NCBI RefSeq assembly: GCF_001179945.1
Contig: NZ_CVSG01000062.1
Coordinates: forward strand, 1 to 34,141
DNA: 34,141 nucleotides
DNA from: Candidatus Pelagibacter communis
GTDB lineage: Bacteria; Pseudomonadota; Alphaproteobacteria; Pelagibacterales; Pelagibacteraceae
Direction of reading: 5' to 3'
Shown: positions 25,559-33,607 of the stretch, one piece after another
How the letters are laid out: every line of letters starts with the position of its first letter
Position numbering within the stretch: the stretch's first letter is position 1
Notes under the pieces: model-generated
Told to the model about the DNA's origin: nothing
The model's input: only the letters and a program-made list of their open reading frames with translations
The model's database searches: none
Translations under genes and position numbers: made by a program

Positions 25559-25583
25559 AGAATAATGTAAAGGTCGGCTCGAT

Positions 25584-27728
25584 ATGAAAATGATAGAAAA
25601 AAACGGGTTAAAAATAAGCTCAACATTGTTTGAATTCATTAATAATGAAGCAATACCAGGTACTAATGTGAACTCAGATAAGTTTTGGTCAAATTTTTCA
25701 GAAATCGTTCATGAGCTGGCTCCCATAAATAAGAATTTAATTAAAAATAGAGAATCAATACAAAAAAAAATTGATGATTGGCACAAATCAAAAAAAGGTT
25801 CTGAATTTAATAAAAACGAATATCTAAGTTTTTTAAAATCAATTGATTATTTAATTGAAGAAAAAAATAACTTTTACATTGAAACCTTAAATGTTGATGA
25901 AGAAATATCATCTATAGCCGGGCCACAACTTGTTGTTCCAGTTGACAATGCTAGGTATGCTCTTAATGCTGCAAATGCAAGATGGGGGAGTCTTTACGAC
26001 GCTCTATATGGCACTGATGTGATACCAGGTGAAAAATTTAAGGAATATAACAAATTAAGGGCCTCAAAAGTCGTTGATTATGTGAGAATTTTTTTTAATA
26101 AAAATTTTCCACTATCCAAACTAAATTGGAAGGAAATTACAAAAATTGGAATTGAGAATGAAAAATTATTCGTAAAGAAAGGCTCAAATCAAGATTATCT
26201 GAAAAACAATAATCAATTTATAGGCTTCAATGGTGATAAAAATAATCCGAAGTCGATCTTGTTAAAGAATAATAATTTACATATTGAAATCATAATTGAT
26301 CCGAACAGTGTTGTTGGTAAAAACGATCAAGCATCTATCTCTGATGTTGTTGTTGAATCAGCTTTATCTACAATTATAGATAATGAGGACTCAGTTGCTG
26401 CAGTAGACTCTGAAGACAAAGTGAAGTGTTACAGAAATTGGTTAGGTCTTATGAAAGGAGACTTAGTAGCAAATTTCGAAAAAAATGGAAAAAAGTTTAC
26501 AAGAAAATTAAATCCAGACAGAATTTACACTTCAAAAGAAGGTAAGAAAATTATTTTGCATGGTCGTGCTTTACTTTTGAATAGAAATGTCGGCCATTTG
26601 ATGACAAACCCTTCAATTATTTTAAGAGATGGATCTGAAATTCCTGAAGGTATTTTAGATGGATTTGTATCTAATTTATGCGCATTGCATGATTTTAAAA
26701 ATAAAAAAAATTCAAGAACTGGATCTACTTATATAGTTAAACCAAAAATGCATGGACCAAAGGAAGTGGCTTTCACAGATAAATTATTTGAAAAAATTGA
26801 GGAAGTCCTAGGTATGAAAAAATATTCTATAAAAGTTGGTATTATGGATGAAGAGAGAAGAACAACAGTGAACTTAAAAGAATGTATTAGGCAAGTAAAA
26901 AATAGAATTGTTTTTATAAACACAGGTTTTTTAGATAGAACTGGTGATGAGATGCATACCTCTTTTGAAGCTGGACCAATGATATTTAAAGGAGACATGA
27001 AAAAATCAAAATGGCTAAATGCATATGAAAATTGGAATGTCGATGTTGGACTTGAATGCGGTTTTTCCGGAAAGGCTCAAATTGGAAAAGGCATGTGGGC
27101 TATGCCAGATCAAATGGGAAATATGATGAAGCAAAAAATTGGTCATCCAAAGTCAGGTGCAAACTGTGCCTGGGTTCCCTCTCCAACTGCAGCTACTCTT
27201 CATTCGCTTCATTATCATGAAATAAATGTATTTGAGGAACAAAAAAAAATTAAATCACGGGTTAAAGCACAAGTGAAAGATATTTTAGAAATACCAACAG
27301 CTGATAGACCCAACTGGTCTCTAGAAAATATTAATCGTGAATTAGAAAATAATGCTCAAGGTATACTAGGATATGTTGTTAGATGGGTTGATCAAGGTGT
27401 TGGATGTTCAAAAGTTCCAGACGTAAACAATATAGGCCTTATGGAGGATAGAGCCACATTAAGGATATCTTCTCAACATATTGCTAATTGGTTGTTTCAT
27501 GGAATTTGTAAAGAAGAACAAGTAAAGAGTATAATGAAAAAGATGGCAAAAATAGTAGATGAACAAAACAAAGATGACCCGAATTACAAAAAAATGTCAG
27601 ATAATTTTGAAAAATCAATAGCATTTTCAGCTGCCTGTGATTTGGTTTTTAAAGGTAGAGTTCAGCCCTCTGGGTATACTGAGCCTTTATTGCACCAAAA
27701 AAGATTAGAAGCAAAAAAATTAAATTAA
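25584..27728 (+). CDS. glcB: Malate synthase G
   Basis: 714 residues, close to E. coli malate synthase G (723). It condenses glyoxylate with acetyl-CoA to malate, letting glyoxylate from glycolate or the glyoxylate shunt enter the TCA cycle. Motifs: [31 protein letters not shown], and [17 protein letters not shown] at about 448-464 with the metal-binding Asp451, and [14 protein letters not shown] with the likely catalytic Asp603. The isoform-G insert between residues 135 and 265 is present. Only 62 bases separate its ATG from accA, and no glycine riboswitch fits there. Its last 4 bases overlap the end of recR on the opposite strand. Confidence 0.97.
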   Translation: MKMIEKNGLKISSTLFEFINNEAIPGTNVNSDKFWSNFSEIVHELAPINKNLIKNRESIQKKIDDWHKSKKGSEFNKNEYLSFLKSIDYLIEEKNNFYIETLNVDEEISSIAGPQLVVPVDNARYALNAANARWGSLYDALYGTDVIPGEKFKEYNKLRASKVVDYVRIFFNKNFPLSKLNWKEITKIGIENEKLFVKKGSNQDYLKNNNQFIGFNGDKNNPKSILLKNNNLHIEIIIDPNSVVGKNDQASISDVVVESALSTIIDNEDSVAAVDSEDKVKCYRNWLGLMKGDLVANFEKNGKKFTRKLNPDRIYTSKEGKKIILHGRALLLNRNVGHLMTNPSIILRDGSEIPEGILDGFVSNLCALHDFKNKKNSRTGSTYIVKPKMHGPKEVAFTDKLFEKIEEVLGMKKYSIKVGIMDEERRTTVNLKECIRQVKNRIVFINTGFLDRTGDEMHTSFEAGPMIFKGDMKKSKWLNAYENWNVDVGLECGFSGKAQIGKGMWAMPDQMGNMMKQKIGHPKSGANCAWVPSPTAATLHSLHYHEINVFEEQKKIKSRVKAQVKDILEIPTADRPNWSLENINRELENNAQGILGYVVRWVDQGVGCSKVPDVNNIGLMEDRATLRISSQHIANWLFHGICKEEQVKSIMKKMAKIVDEQNKDDPNYKKMSDNFEKSIAFSAACDLVFKGRVQPSGYTEPLLHQKRLEAKKLN

Positions 27729-28327
27729 TCAGTTACAGGCACTCTGTTTTTAAATGCTGAAAATAAAGTACCATCATCAAGCTGTTCTATTTCGCCTCCT
27801 ACTGGAAGACCTTGGGCTAATTTAGTTATTTTAATTTTATCGTTTTTGATTGTATCTTCAATGTAATGAGCAGTTGTTTGACCTTCAACAGTGGCGCTTG
27901 TAGCTATAATTACCTCTTTAAGATTATTTTTTTTTATTCGCTTTATTAGAGATTTAATCAGTAAATTTTTTTGCTCATAATTTTCGTTAGAATTCATTGT
28001 CCCACCCAAAATATGATAGTGACCTTTAAATATATTAGCTGATTCAATAACCCACATGTCTGCTAAATTTTCAACTACACATATTTTATCATATGAGTTA
28101 TCTGATGAGCATATACAAATTTTATCAATTATTTTTAAATTTCCGCAGTCCTCACAGCGAACAACATTTTTGAATACTTGTGCTAATGATTTAGCTAAAG
28201 GCTTGATCATATTTTCTTTGTTATTAATTAATTTTAAAATTATTCTTTTTGCAGATTTTGGGCCTAAACCAGGAAGTTTTGAGAATTGCCTTATTAGTTC
28301 TTTGATTTCAGTAATATCGTTATCCAT
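27725..28327 (-). CDS. recR: Recombination protein RecR
   Basis: 200 residues. RecR works with RecF and RecO to load RecA on gapped DNA. The N-terminal helix-hairpin-helix is [12 protein letters not shown] near residues 18-29; the zinc site is [18 protein letters not shown] near residues 57-74; and the TOPRIM domain begins [13 protein letters not shown] near residues 83-95 and ends with [14 protein letters not shown]. The start shares one base with the ybaB stop (TAATG). The order dnaX-ybaB-recR is conserved in many bacteria. Confidence 0.97.
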   Translation of the reverse strand: MDNDITEIKELIRQFSKLPGLGPKSAKRIILKLINNKENMIKPLAKSLAQVFKNVVRCEDCGNLKIIDKICICSSDNSYDKICVVENLADMWVIESANIFKGHYHILGGTMNSNENYEQKNLLIKSLIKRIKKNNLKEVIIATSATVEGQTTAHYIEDTIKNDKIKITKLAQGLPVGGEIEQLDDGTLFSAFKNRVPVTD

Positions 28328-28647
28328 TAAAAAGGTAATTTAAAATCCAACGGCAGATTTAAACCACCCGTGACTTTAGATAATTCTTCTGCTGATTTTT
28401 TTTTTAAGTTTTCTTTAGCATTATTATACGCTGCAATGATTAAATCATTTATTATTTCCTGACTTTCTTTTTTTGCAGCATCTGTAATTTCAATAGATTT
28501 GATTTCATAGTCCCCTGTCAAAGTAACTTTGACTAAATTACCCCCGGACATTCCGTGAACTTCAATCCTTTTAATTTGATCCTGGGCTTGCTTCATTTTT
28601 TCTTGCATTGCTTTGGCTTTAGATAACATGTCTGAAAAATTATTCAT
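28327..28647 (-). CDS. ybaB: YbaB/EbfC nucleoid-associated protein
   Basis: 106 residues. Family features: a basic and amphipathic N-terminal helix (MLSKAKAMQEKMKQAQDQI near residues 7-25), VHGMSGGNLVKVTLTGDYEI near residues 30-49, and a C-terminal helix, ending with GGLNLPLDF. The proteins are dimeric and bind DNA in the nucleoid; role in the cell is only partly known. It starts directly at the dnaX stop and overlaps recR by one base, in the dnaX-ybaB-recR set. Confidence 0.95.
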   Translation of the reverse strand: MNNFSDMLSKAKAMQEKMKQAQDQIKRIEVHGMSGGNLVKVTLTGDYEIKSIEITDAAKKESQEIINDLIIAAYNNAKENLKKKSAEELSKVTGGLNLPLDFKLPF

Positions 28648-30318
28648 TTACTCCTCCTCTTTAATTTCTATGAGTTCGGCATCTGGAAAAGCGGACTCAA
28701 AATCTTTTGCAACTTTACTTGTTTTAAATTCCTTAATTGTATTATTTTGATTTTCTAAATTCTTTTCATAAATACTTTTTGCCTTTACGTTTTTACTCAA
28801 AGAAATTATCCATCTTTCGCCTGTCCAATTAAGTAGCTTTTCAGTTAAATTCTTAATGAAATTTTTATTTAACTTTTCATTGAAACTTATATCAATTTTA
28901 CCTTTTTTAAAACTTACTAACTTTACATTTCTCTCTAAATCATATTTGAGTTCTATTTCTTTTTCTTTGTTCGATAAATCAATTAAATCCTGAAAACTTG
29001 TTATTTTTATTTTTGACTTTTCATTTGTTTCGTTAATATTTTTAGACGGACTTGTCTTAATTTGGTTCGTGCTTTTTAATTGACTTTTCGTTCCATTAGA
29101 TAATTTTGTTTCTATGTTTTTTTCTTCATTTTTTTCGTTTGAATAGTTTTCTCGACTTGAAATATCCTGTTCACTTCTTCCGATATCTTTTTTCTCTAAA
29201 TTAAGACCTTTTAAATGAGTAAGTTGCATAATGTACATCTCTAGCGTTAAATTTTCATTGCCAACAATTCTAAGATCATCAATTGTTTTAATTGTAAGTT
29301 GCCAAAATAATGAGATGTCCTGTATGTCTATATTTTTAGAATATTTGTCAACCATTTCAATCTCTGTTTCTGAAATTGATAAATCTTTTTCAATTGGACC
29401 TAAATTTATTCTTCTTGAAAAAAGGTAAAGAACTTCTAAAACATCATTTAAAAAATTTTTTGCATCTAAACCATCACTTATTAGTTCATTTAAAGATCTT
29501 ATAGCTTCTTTCTCATTTCCACTTAAAACTTCCTTTAATAAACTTATTACTTTGCCCTTATCGGCGAGACCTAGCATTTTTCTAACGTCTTGTTCTGTTA
29601 TTGTTTTATCTGTGGTTATAAACTGCGAAATTAAAGCACGATCAAGCAAAGAGATAGCATCTCTCACTGATCCCTCTGAAGTTCTGGCAATCAGCTGAAT
29701 TGCTTCGTCTGATATATTTCCTTTTTCATTATTAGATATATTTTTTAAATGGACACAAAGTTTGTTTATACTCACCCTTTTAAGATCAAATCTTTGACAC
29801 CGAGATAATATTGTAACAGGAATTTTTCTTACCTCTGTCGTAGCTAATATAAATTTTAAACTTGATGGTGGTTCCTCTAAAGTTTTTAATAAACCATTAA
29901 AGGCCTGTTTTGAAAGCATATGTACTTCATCAATAATAAATATTTTATATTTAGCGCTAGTGGGACTATATTTTGAATTCTCAATCAATTCTCTTATGTC
30001 GTCTATACCAGTCTTAGATGCTGCATCCATTTCTAAAATATCTATATGATTTGAATTAATGATTTCCTGACAAGTGTTACAAAAGTTTCCATCAGAACAA
30101 ATAACATTTGTATTATTATTTTTTTCGCAATTTAAAGCTTTAGCAATTAATCTAGCTGTTGTAGTTTTTCCAATACCCCTTATTCCGGTCAAGAGATATG
30201 CATTTGGCGTTTTATCAAGTTTAATAGCATTGGTAATTGTTTCGGACATTACTTCTTGACCAATTAAATCTTTAAACTCTTGTGGCCTATATTTAAGTGC
30301 TAAAATTTTTTTTGTCAT
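28648..30318 (-). CDS. dnaX: DNA polymerase III gamma/tau subunit
   Basis: 556 residues (E. coli tau is 643). Domain I-II is a AAA+ clamp loader: Walker A GIRGIGKTTTARLIA near residues 45-59, a zinc site with Cys64, Cys74, Cys80 and Cys83, Walker B IIDEVHML near residues 128-135, and LKTLEEPP near residues 144-151. Residues 225-370 form the oligomerisation domain III. From about 375 on, the sequence is low-complexity, Lys/Asn/Glu-rich linker, and the last 100 residues resemble the tau-specific domain contacting DnaE. The ATG is 6 bases after the end of SRP RNA and has no Shine-Dalgarno outside it. Two slippery A7 sites lie at the start of the linker (29116-29134). Confidence 0.96.
   Translation of the reverse strand: MTKKILALKYRPQEFKDLIGQEVMSETITNAIKLDKTPNAYLLTGIRGIGKTTTARLIAKALNCEKNNNTNVICSDGNFCNTCQEIINSNHIDILEMDAASKTGIDDIRELIENSKYSPTSAKYKIFIIDEVHMLSKQAFNGLLKTLEEPPSSLKFILATTEVRKIPVTILSRCQRFDLKRVSINKLCVHLKNISNNEKGNISDEAIQLIARTSEGSVRDAISLLDRALISQFITTDKTITEQDVRKMLGLADKGKVISLLKEVLSGNEKEAIRSLNELISDGLDAKNFLNDVLEVLYLFSRRINLGPIEKDLSISETEIEMVDKYSKNIDIQDISLFWQLTIKTIDDLRIVGNENLTLEMYIMQLTHLKGLNLEKKDIGRSEQDISSRENYSNEKNEEKNIETKLSNGTKSQLKSTNQIKTSPSKNINETNEKSKIKITSFQDLIDLSNKEKEIELKYDLERNVKLVSFKKGKIDISFNEKLNKNFIKNLTEKLLNWTGERWIISLSKNVKAKSIYEKNLENQNNTIKEFKTSKVAKDFESAFPDAELIEIKEEE
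29116..29134 (-). other. Tandem slippery heptamers in dnaX (candidate gamma-producing site)
   Basis: In the dnaX reading frame, A AAA AAT (29134-29128) and A AAA AAC (29122-29116) occur 12 bases apart, at codons 395-397 and 399-401. Both fit the X XXY YYZ rule for -1 slippage. A -1 slip at the first meets TGA in the next codon; a slip at the second meets TAA six codons later. The product would be about 397-407 residues and keep only domains I-III, like E. coli gamma. A7 runs are common in this A-rich genome, and no strong downstream hairpin is seen. Confidence 0.4.
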
Positions 30319-30324
30319 TTAAAA

Positions 30325-30414
30325 GAGGCAGGCAACAACCTGAATAATTTTCACTACGGCTGCTTCCTTTCAGACCTGACCGGGTTTATGAAACATCCAC
30401 CTGATGCCAACCTC
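30325..30414 (-). ncRNA. ffs: Bacterial small SRP RNA (4.5S RNA)
   Basis: The minus strand carries the conserved SRP domain IV: GTCAGGTCTGAAAGGAAGCAGCC-like core (30364-30381 region) with the GGTCAGG and AGGAAGCAG sides of the asymmetric internal loop that binds Ffh. The ends pair, GAGG at 30414-30411 with CCTC at 30328-30325, giving a rod of about 90 bases. The tetraloop reads GAAA, a GNRA variant of the more common GGAA. A TTTT follows the 3' end. It targets membrane proteins with Ffh. dnaX starts 6 bases downstream, a neighbourhood also known in Bacillus. Confidence 0.95.
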
Positions 30415-30420
30415 AATATG

Positions 30421-30450
30421 AGTATATCAAGATAAAATTAAATACTACAA
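30421..30450 (-). promoter_or_regulatory. Promoter of the SRP RNA gene
   Basis: On the minus strand, TTGTAG (30450-30445), an 18-base spacer and TATACT (30426-30421) form a sigma-70 type promoter. The expected start, seven bases after the -10, falls on G at 30414, exactly where the pairing of the SRP RNA ends predicts its 5' end. This agreement supports the call. It probably also transcribes dnaX, ybaB and recR. Confidence 0.62.
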
Positions 30451-30472
30451 GAGTAGAATCAGAATTTGTGGA

Positions 30473-31315
30473 CTATTTTTGCCTAAACGTTGAAGCCTCA
30501 TAAACTCCCAAAATATCTAAAGTTTCAGTATGAAAACCAAGTTCCTCAAGAGCTTTTTTTACCCCAGGTTGTTCAATATGACCTTCAAGATCCAAATAAA
30601 AGTTTGCCTGATCAAAAGTATTTTTTACAGAAAAACTTTCAAGCTTTGTTAAGTTTACTTGATTTGTAGCAAATCCACCTAAACACTTATAAAGTGCTGA
30701 TGGTTCACTTTTTACTCTAAAAATACAGCTAGTTATAAATTTTTTGTTTTTAGTGAATTCGGGTTGCTCAATATTTTTTCCCATTATTAAAAAACGAGTG
30801 ATGTTACCTTTCTCATCCTCTATGTTTTTCTCTAAAATCTTTAAATTATAAATTTTTGCTGAAAGTTCTGAAGCTATCGCTGCAATCGATTTATCTTGTC
30901 CTTCAGCTAAGTCTTTTGCAGATCCAGCTGTGTCTGCCGAAATTATTGGTTTAAATTTTCTTTTATTAATAATATTTTGGCATTGACCAATCGCTTGCGC
31001 GTGACTTCTTACGAATTTGATATCATCAATGTTAGCTTCTCGTTTACATAACAAATTATGTTCAACAGCTTGGAAGTGCTCACCGTGAATTTGTAACTTA
31101 TATTTAGGTAGTAAATAATGAATATCAGCAACTCTTCCTGCCAATGAATTTTCTATCGGTATCACAATTTTAAAGTTCTGGTCACTAAATGCGTGCTTGA
31201 ACGTCTCCTCAAATGTTGCGCAAGTTTTTATTTCAGCCTCTTTATAAAGGCTTTCAGCCGCAATATGAGAGTAGGCTCCAAGTTCGCCTTGAATAGCTAT
31301 CTTAGTTTTACTCAT
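30473..31315 (-). CDS. pheA: Prephenate dehydratase
   Basis: 280 residues, monofunctional PheA without a chorismate mutase domain. It converts prephenate to phenylpyruvate in phenylalanine synthesis. The catalytic domain opens KIAIQGELGAYSHIAAE and contains PIENSLAGRV near residues 55-64 and the TRF motif in NITRFLIMG near residues 170-178. A C-terminal ACT domain follows (about 190-275, with SEPSALYKCLGGFA and NLTKLESF), the usual site for feedback by phenylalanine. Its first 8 bases overlap the end of kdsB, so the two are co-transcribed. Confidence 0.95.
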   Translation of the reverse strand: MSKTKIAIQGELGAYSHIAAESLYKEAEIKTCATFEETFKHAFSDQNFKIVIPIENSLAGRVADIHYLLPKYKLQIHGEHFQAVEHNLLCKREANIDDIKFVRSHAQAIGQCQNIINKRKFKPIISADTAGSAKDLAEGQDKSIAAIASELSAKIYNLKILEKNIEDEKGNITRFLIMGKNIEQPEFTKNKKFITSCIFRVKSEPSALYKCLGGFATNQVNLTKLESFSVKNTFDQANFYLDLEGHIEQPGVKKALEELGFHTETLDILGVYEASTFRQK

Positions 31316-32045
31316 TTTTTTCCATAATTTTTTTTATTTTCATTAAATCTGTTTCTGTATCTACACTTAAAGGTGAGGAATTGATATAGCCAACATGTAT
31401 GGACATTTTATTTTCCATAGCCCTTAGCTGCTCTAATCTTCTCTCTAACTCAAGTTTTGATCTTTTCAAACTTACATACCTTAATAAAGCTTTATTAGTA
31501 AAGGCATATATACCTACATGATGATAAACTTGATTTTCTTGTGTAATTTGACTTCTTACGAAATCTAATGCTTTTGTAAAAATTCCTGAATTCATTTTTT
31601 TCTCCACCACTACTTTAACAACATTCTGATCTTTGAGTTCAGTCTTTGAATTTAATTCACTTGCTAAAGTTCCTATGTCACATTTTTTTAAATTCATATA
31701 TTCAATTAAAGCTCGAATAGCTAGTGGATCAATATTTGGCATGTCTCCTTGAAGATTTACAATTATTTCAGCTTCACAATTTAAGGTTTTCTTAAAAACT
31801 TCAAAAACTCGATCTGTTCCTGTTTCATGATTATCTTTCGTCAATATGCCTTTACCGCCAAATTTTTTTACTAAATCAACGATCTTTTTATCAGGTGATG
31901 CTACGAAGACCTCACCTGAATTAGACTTTTTTGCTGCATCATAAACATGAAGAATCATCTCTTTATTGTTTATAAGTTTTAGAGGTTTATTAGGTAATCT
32001 CTTAGCATCTAATCTTGATGGTATTATTATTGCAGTTTTATTCAT
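31308..32045 (-). CDS. kdsB: 3-deoxy-manno-octulosonate cytidylyltransferase (CMP-Kdo synthetase)
   Basis: 245 residues from the ATG at 32045; the frame runs 54 bases further upstream but MNKTAIIIPSRLDAKRLPNKPL is the family opening. It activates Kdo to CMP-Kdo, the donor for WaaA encoded at 6153-7433. Motifs: the nucleotide-binding SRLDAKRLPNKPL, TGTDRVFEV near residues 77-85, and VNLQGDMPNIDP near residues 96-107, plus YHHVGIYAFTN and ELERRLEQLRAMEN late in the protein. The start codon lies 6 bases after a perfect palindrome (32051-32067), in place of a normal ribosome binding site. Confidence 0.95.
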   Translation of the reverse strand: MNKTAIIIPSRLDAKRLPNKPLKLINNKEMILHVYDAAKKSNSGEVFVASPDKKIVDLVKKFGGKGILTKDNHETGTDRVFEVFKKTLNCEAEIIVNLQGDMPNIDPLAIRALIEYMNLKKCDIGTLASELNSKTELKDQNVVKVVVEKKMNSGIFTKALDFVRSQITQENQVYHHVGIYAFTNKALLRYVSLKRSKLELERRLEQLRAMENKMSIHVGYINSSPLSVDTETDLMKIKKIMEKNE

Positions 32046-32050
32046 AATTA

Positions 32051-32067
32051 TGCGTCTTAGAGACGCA
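32051..32067. promoter_or_regulatory. Palindrome upstream of kdsB
   Basis: TGCGTCT at 32051-32057, TAG, and AGACGCA at 32061-32067: perfect 7-base arms with a 3-base centre, five bases before the kdsB start codon and within the 93-base divergent region with the cytochrome gene. It is G+C-richer than its surroundings. As RNA it could fold over the kdsB ribosome binding region; as DNA it could be an operator. A related half, ACGTCT, occurs at 32113-32118. In the plus direction a run of A, not T, follows, so it is not a terminator there. Confidence 0.4.
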
Positions 32068-32138
32068 AAAAAATTTGGTAATTTTAAGTTTTTTTTCAAA
32101 AACTCATGTTATACGTCTAAATATTACTTACCAAAATT

Positions 32139-32684
32139 ATGGATAGTTTTGAAATAAATAAGATAATAGCTGCAGTGCTTTTAACCGCCTTAATTGTTAT
32201 TGGTATTGGAAAATTTACTGACATATTATTTCATGTAAAAAAGCCAGAACAATCAGCTTATAAAGTTGAAGGTTTGGAGGTCGCCAAAGCTAATGTAGCA
32301 GGTGAGATAGATACAAAGACTCCAGAGGTTGTTGATATCAAAGCACTACTGGCTATGGGAGATTTAGCTCATGGAGAAAAAGTTTTTAAAAAATGTAGCG
32401 CTTGCCATATGATTGCAGCAGGAGGAAAAAATATGATAGGTCCAAATTTGTGGAATGTGATTGGAAGAACAGCTGGTTCAGTAAGTGATTATAAATATTC
32501 TAAAGCAATGGTTGCTTATGCTAAAGAATGGTCTTTTGAAGAAATGAATAGTTATCTCATTAAACCACAAGCGTATATTAAAGGGACTAAAATGGCATTT
32601 GCAGGTCTCAGAAAAGAAAAAGATAGAGCTTCAGTTATTTTATACATGAATTCAAAAGGTGATAATCCAAAACCTTTACCTTAA
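32139..32684 (+). CDS. Membrane-anchored class I cytochrome c (CycM type)
   Basis: 181 residues: one N-terminal membrane helix at about 8-31 (uncleaved anchor), a linker rich in Val/Ala/Lys, and a cytochrome c domain from about 68. Heme attachment is CSACH at 86-90, followed by GPNLWNVIGR at 101-110; the sixth ligand is Met152 in GTKMAFAG. This matches the c552/CycM group that carries electrons to cytochrome c oxidase from the periplasmic face. It is divergent from kdsB. Its last 4 bases overlap the end of the convergent argF. No clear ribosome binding site is seen before the ATG. Confidence 0.93.
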   Translation: MDSFEINKIIAAVLLTALIVIGIGKFTDILFHVKKPEQSAYKVEGLEVAKANVAGEIDTKTPEVVDIKALLAMGDLAHGEKVFKKCSACHMIAAGGKNMIGPNLWNVIGRTAGSVSDYKYSKAMVAYAKEWSFEEMNSYLIKPQAYIKGTKMAFAGLRKEKDRASVILYMNSKGDNPKPLP

Positions 32685-33607
32685 TCTATACACCACTTAA
32701 TAATACTTTTTTGAGCATGCACTCTATTTAATGCTTGTCTCCAAACCACCGATTGCTTTCCATCTATTACATCATTTGTAACCTCTTCTCCTCTTCCCAC
32801 TGGAAGACAATGCATAAAAATAGCATCTGAATTTGCCTTGCTCATTAATTTCTTATTAACTTGATAAGGTTTTAAAGTTTTCTTTTTAGAAATTTTATTT
32901 ACTTTATCATTCATTGAAACCCATTTGTCAGTCATTACACAATCAGCACCTGTAGCAGCTTCTAGAGGTTTAGAAGTAATTGTTAATTTTACTTTCTCTT
33001 TTTTCGCTAGCTTTAATATACTCTTATTTGGAGAATATTTTTTTGGACAACCAATGTTAAGTTTAAAATTAAATTTTCCGGCAGCTTCTATTAAGGAATT
33101 TGACATATTATTATTACCATCTCCAATCCAACAAACAGTTTTCCCTTCAATAGAGCCATTACTTTCTTCATAAGTAAGAATATCAGACATAATTTGACAT
33201 GGATGGCTCACATCTGAAAGACCATTGATAATTGGTACATCTAAATGTCTTCCAAACTCCTCTAGATTTTTGTGAGATGACGTTCTCAACATAACGATGT
33301 CTACATACTCCGACAGAACTTTTGCCGTATCTTTTAAAGTTTCCTCTCCCTTACCGTAATGTATGCCATCTGGATTTAAAATAATTGATGATCCACCTAA
33401 TTGTTTAACAGCAATGTCAAATGACATTCTTGTTCTTGTTGAGGGTTTTTCAAAAATCATAGCCATCGACTTACCTTCAAAGGGCTTATCTTCATCAGGT
33501 GCAGATTTATTTAATCCAGATCTATTTTGCTTTCTCTTCTTTGCTTCCTCAATAATCGCTCTAAGCTCTACTGAAGAACAGTCAGAGATATTTATAAAGT
33601 TTTTCAT
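32681..33607 (-). CDS. argF: Ornithine carbamoyltransferase
   Basis: 308 residues. It makes citrulline from ornithine and carbamoyl phosphate in arginine synthesis. The carbamoyl-phosphate motif STRTR is at 56-60, SHPCQI at 134-139, and the ornithine-binding HCLPVGRGEEV at 266-276. DKWVSM near residue 227 is the usual D-x-W-x-S-M motif. The start is adjacent to the argD stop, and argD-argF adjacency is common in alphaproteobacteria. Confidence 0.96.
   Translation of the reverse strand: MKNFINISDCSSVELRAIIEEAKKRKQNRSGLNKSAPDEDKPFEGKSMAMIFEKPSTRTRMSFDIAVKQLGGSSIILNPDGIHYGKGEETLKDTAKVLSEYVDIVMLRTSSHKNLEEFGRHLDVPIINGLSDVSHPCQIMSDILTYEESNGSIEGKTVCWIGDGNNNMSNSLIEAAGKFNFKLNIGCPKKYSPNKSILKLAKKEKVKLTITSKPLEAATGADCVMTDKWVSMNDKVNKISKKKTLKPYQVNKKLMSKANSDAIFMHCLPVGRGEEVTNDVIDGKQSVVWRQALNRVHAQKSIIKWCID

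Noticed and set aside
31966-32157. 63-residue plus-strand frame before the cytochrome gene
   Set aside because: It mainly runs antisense to kdsB and has no family features.
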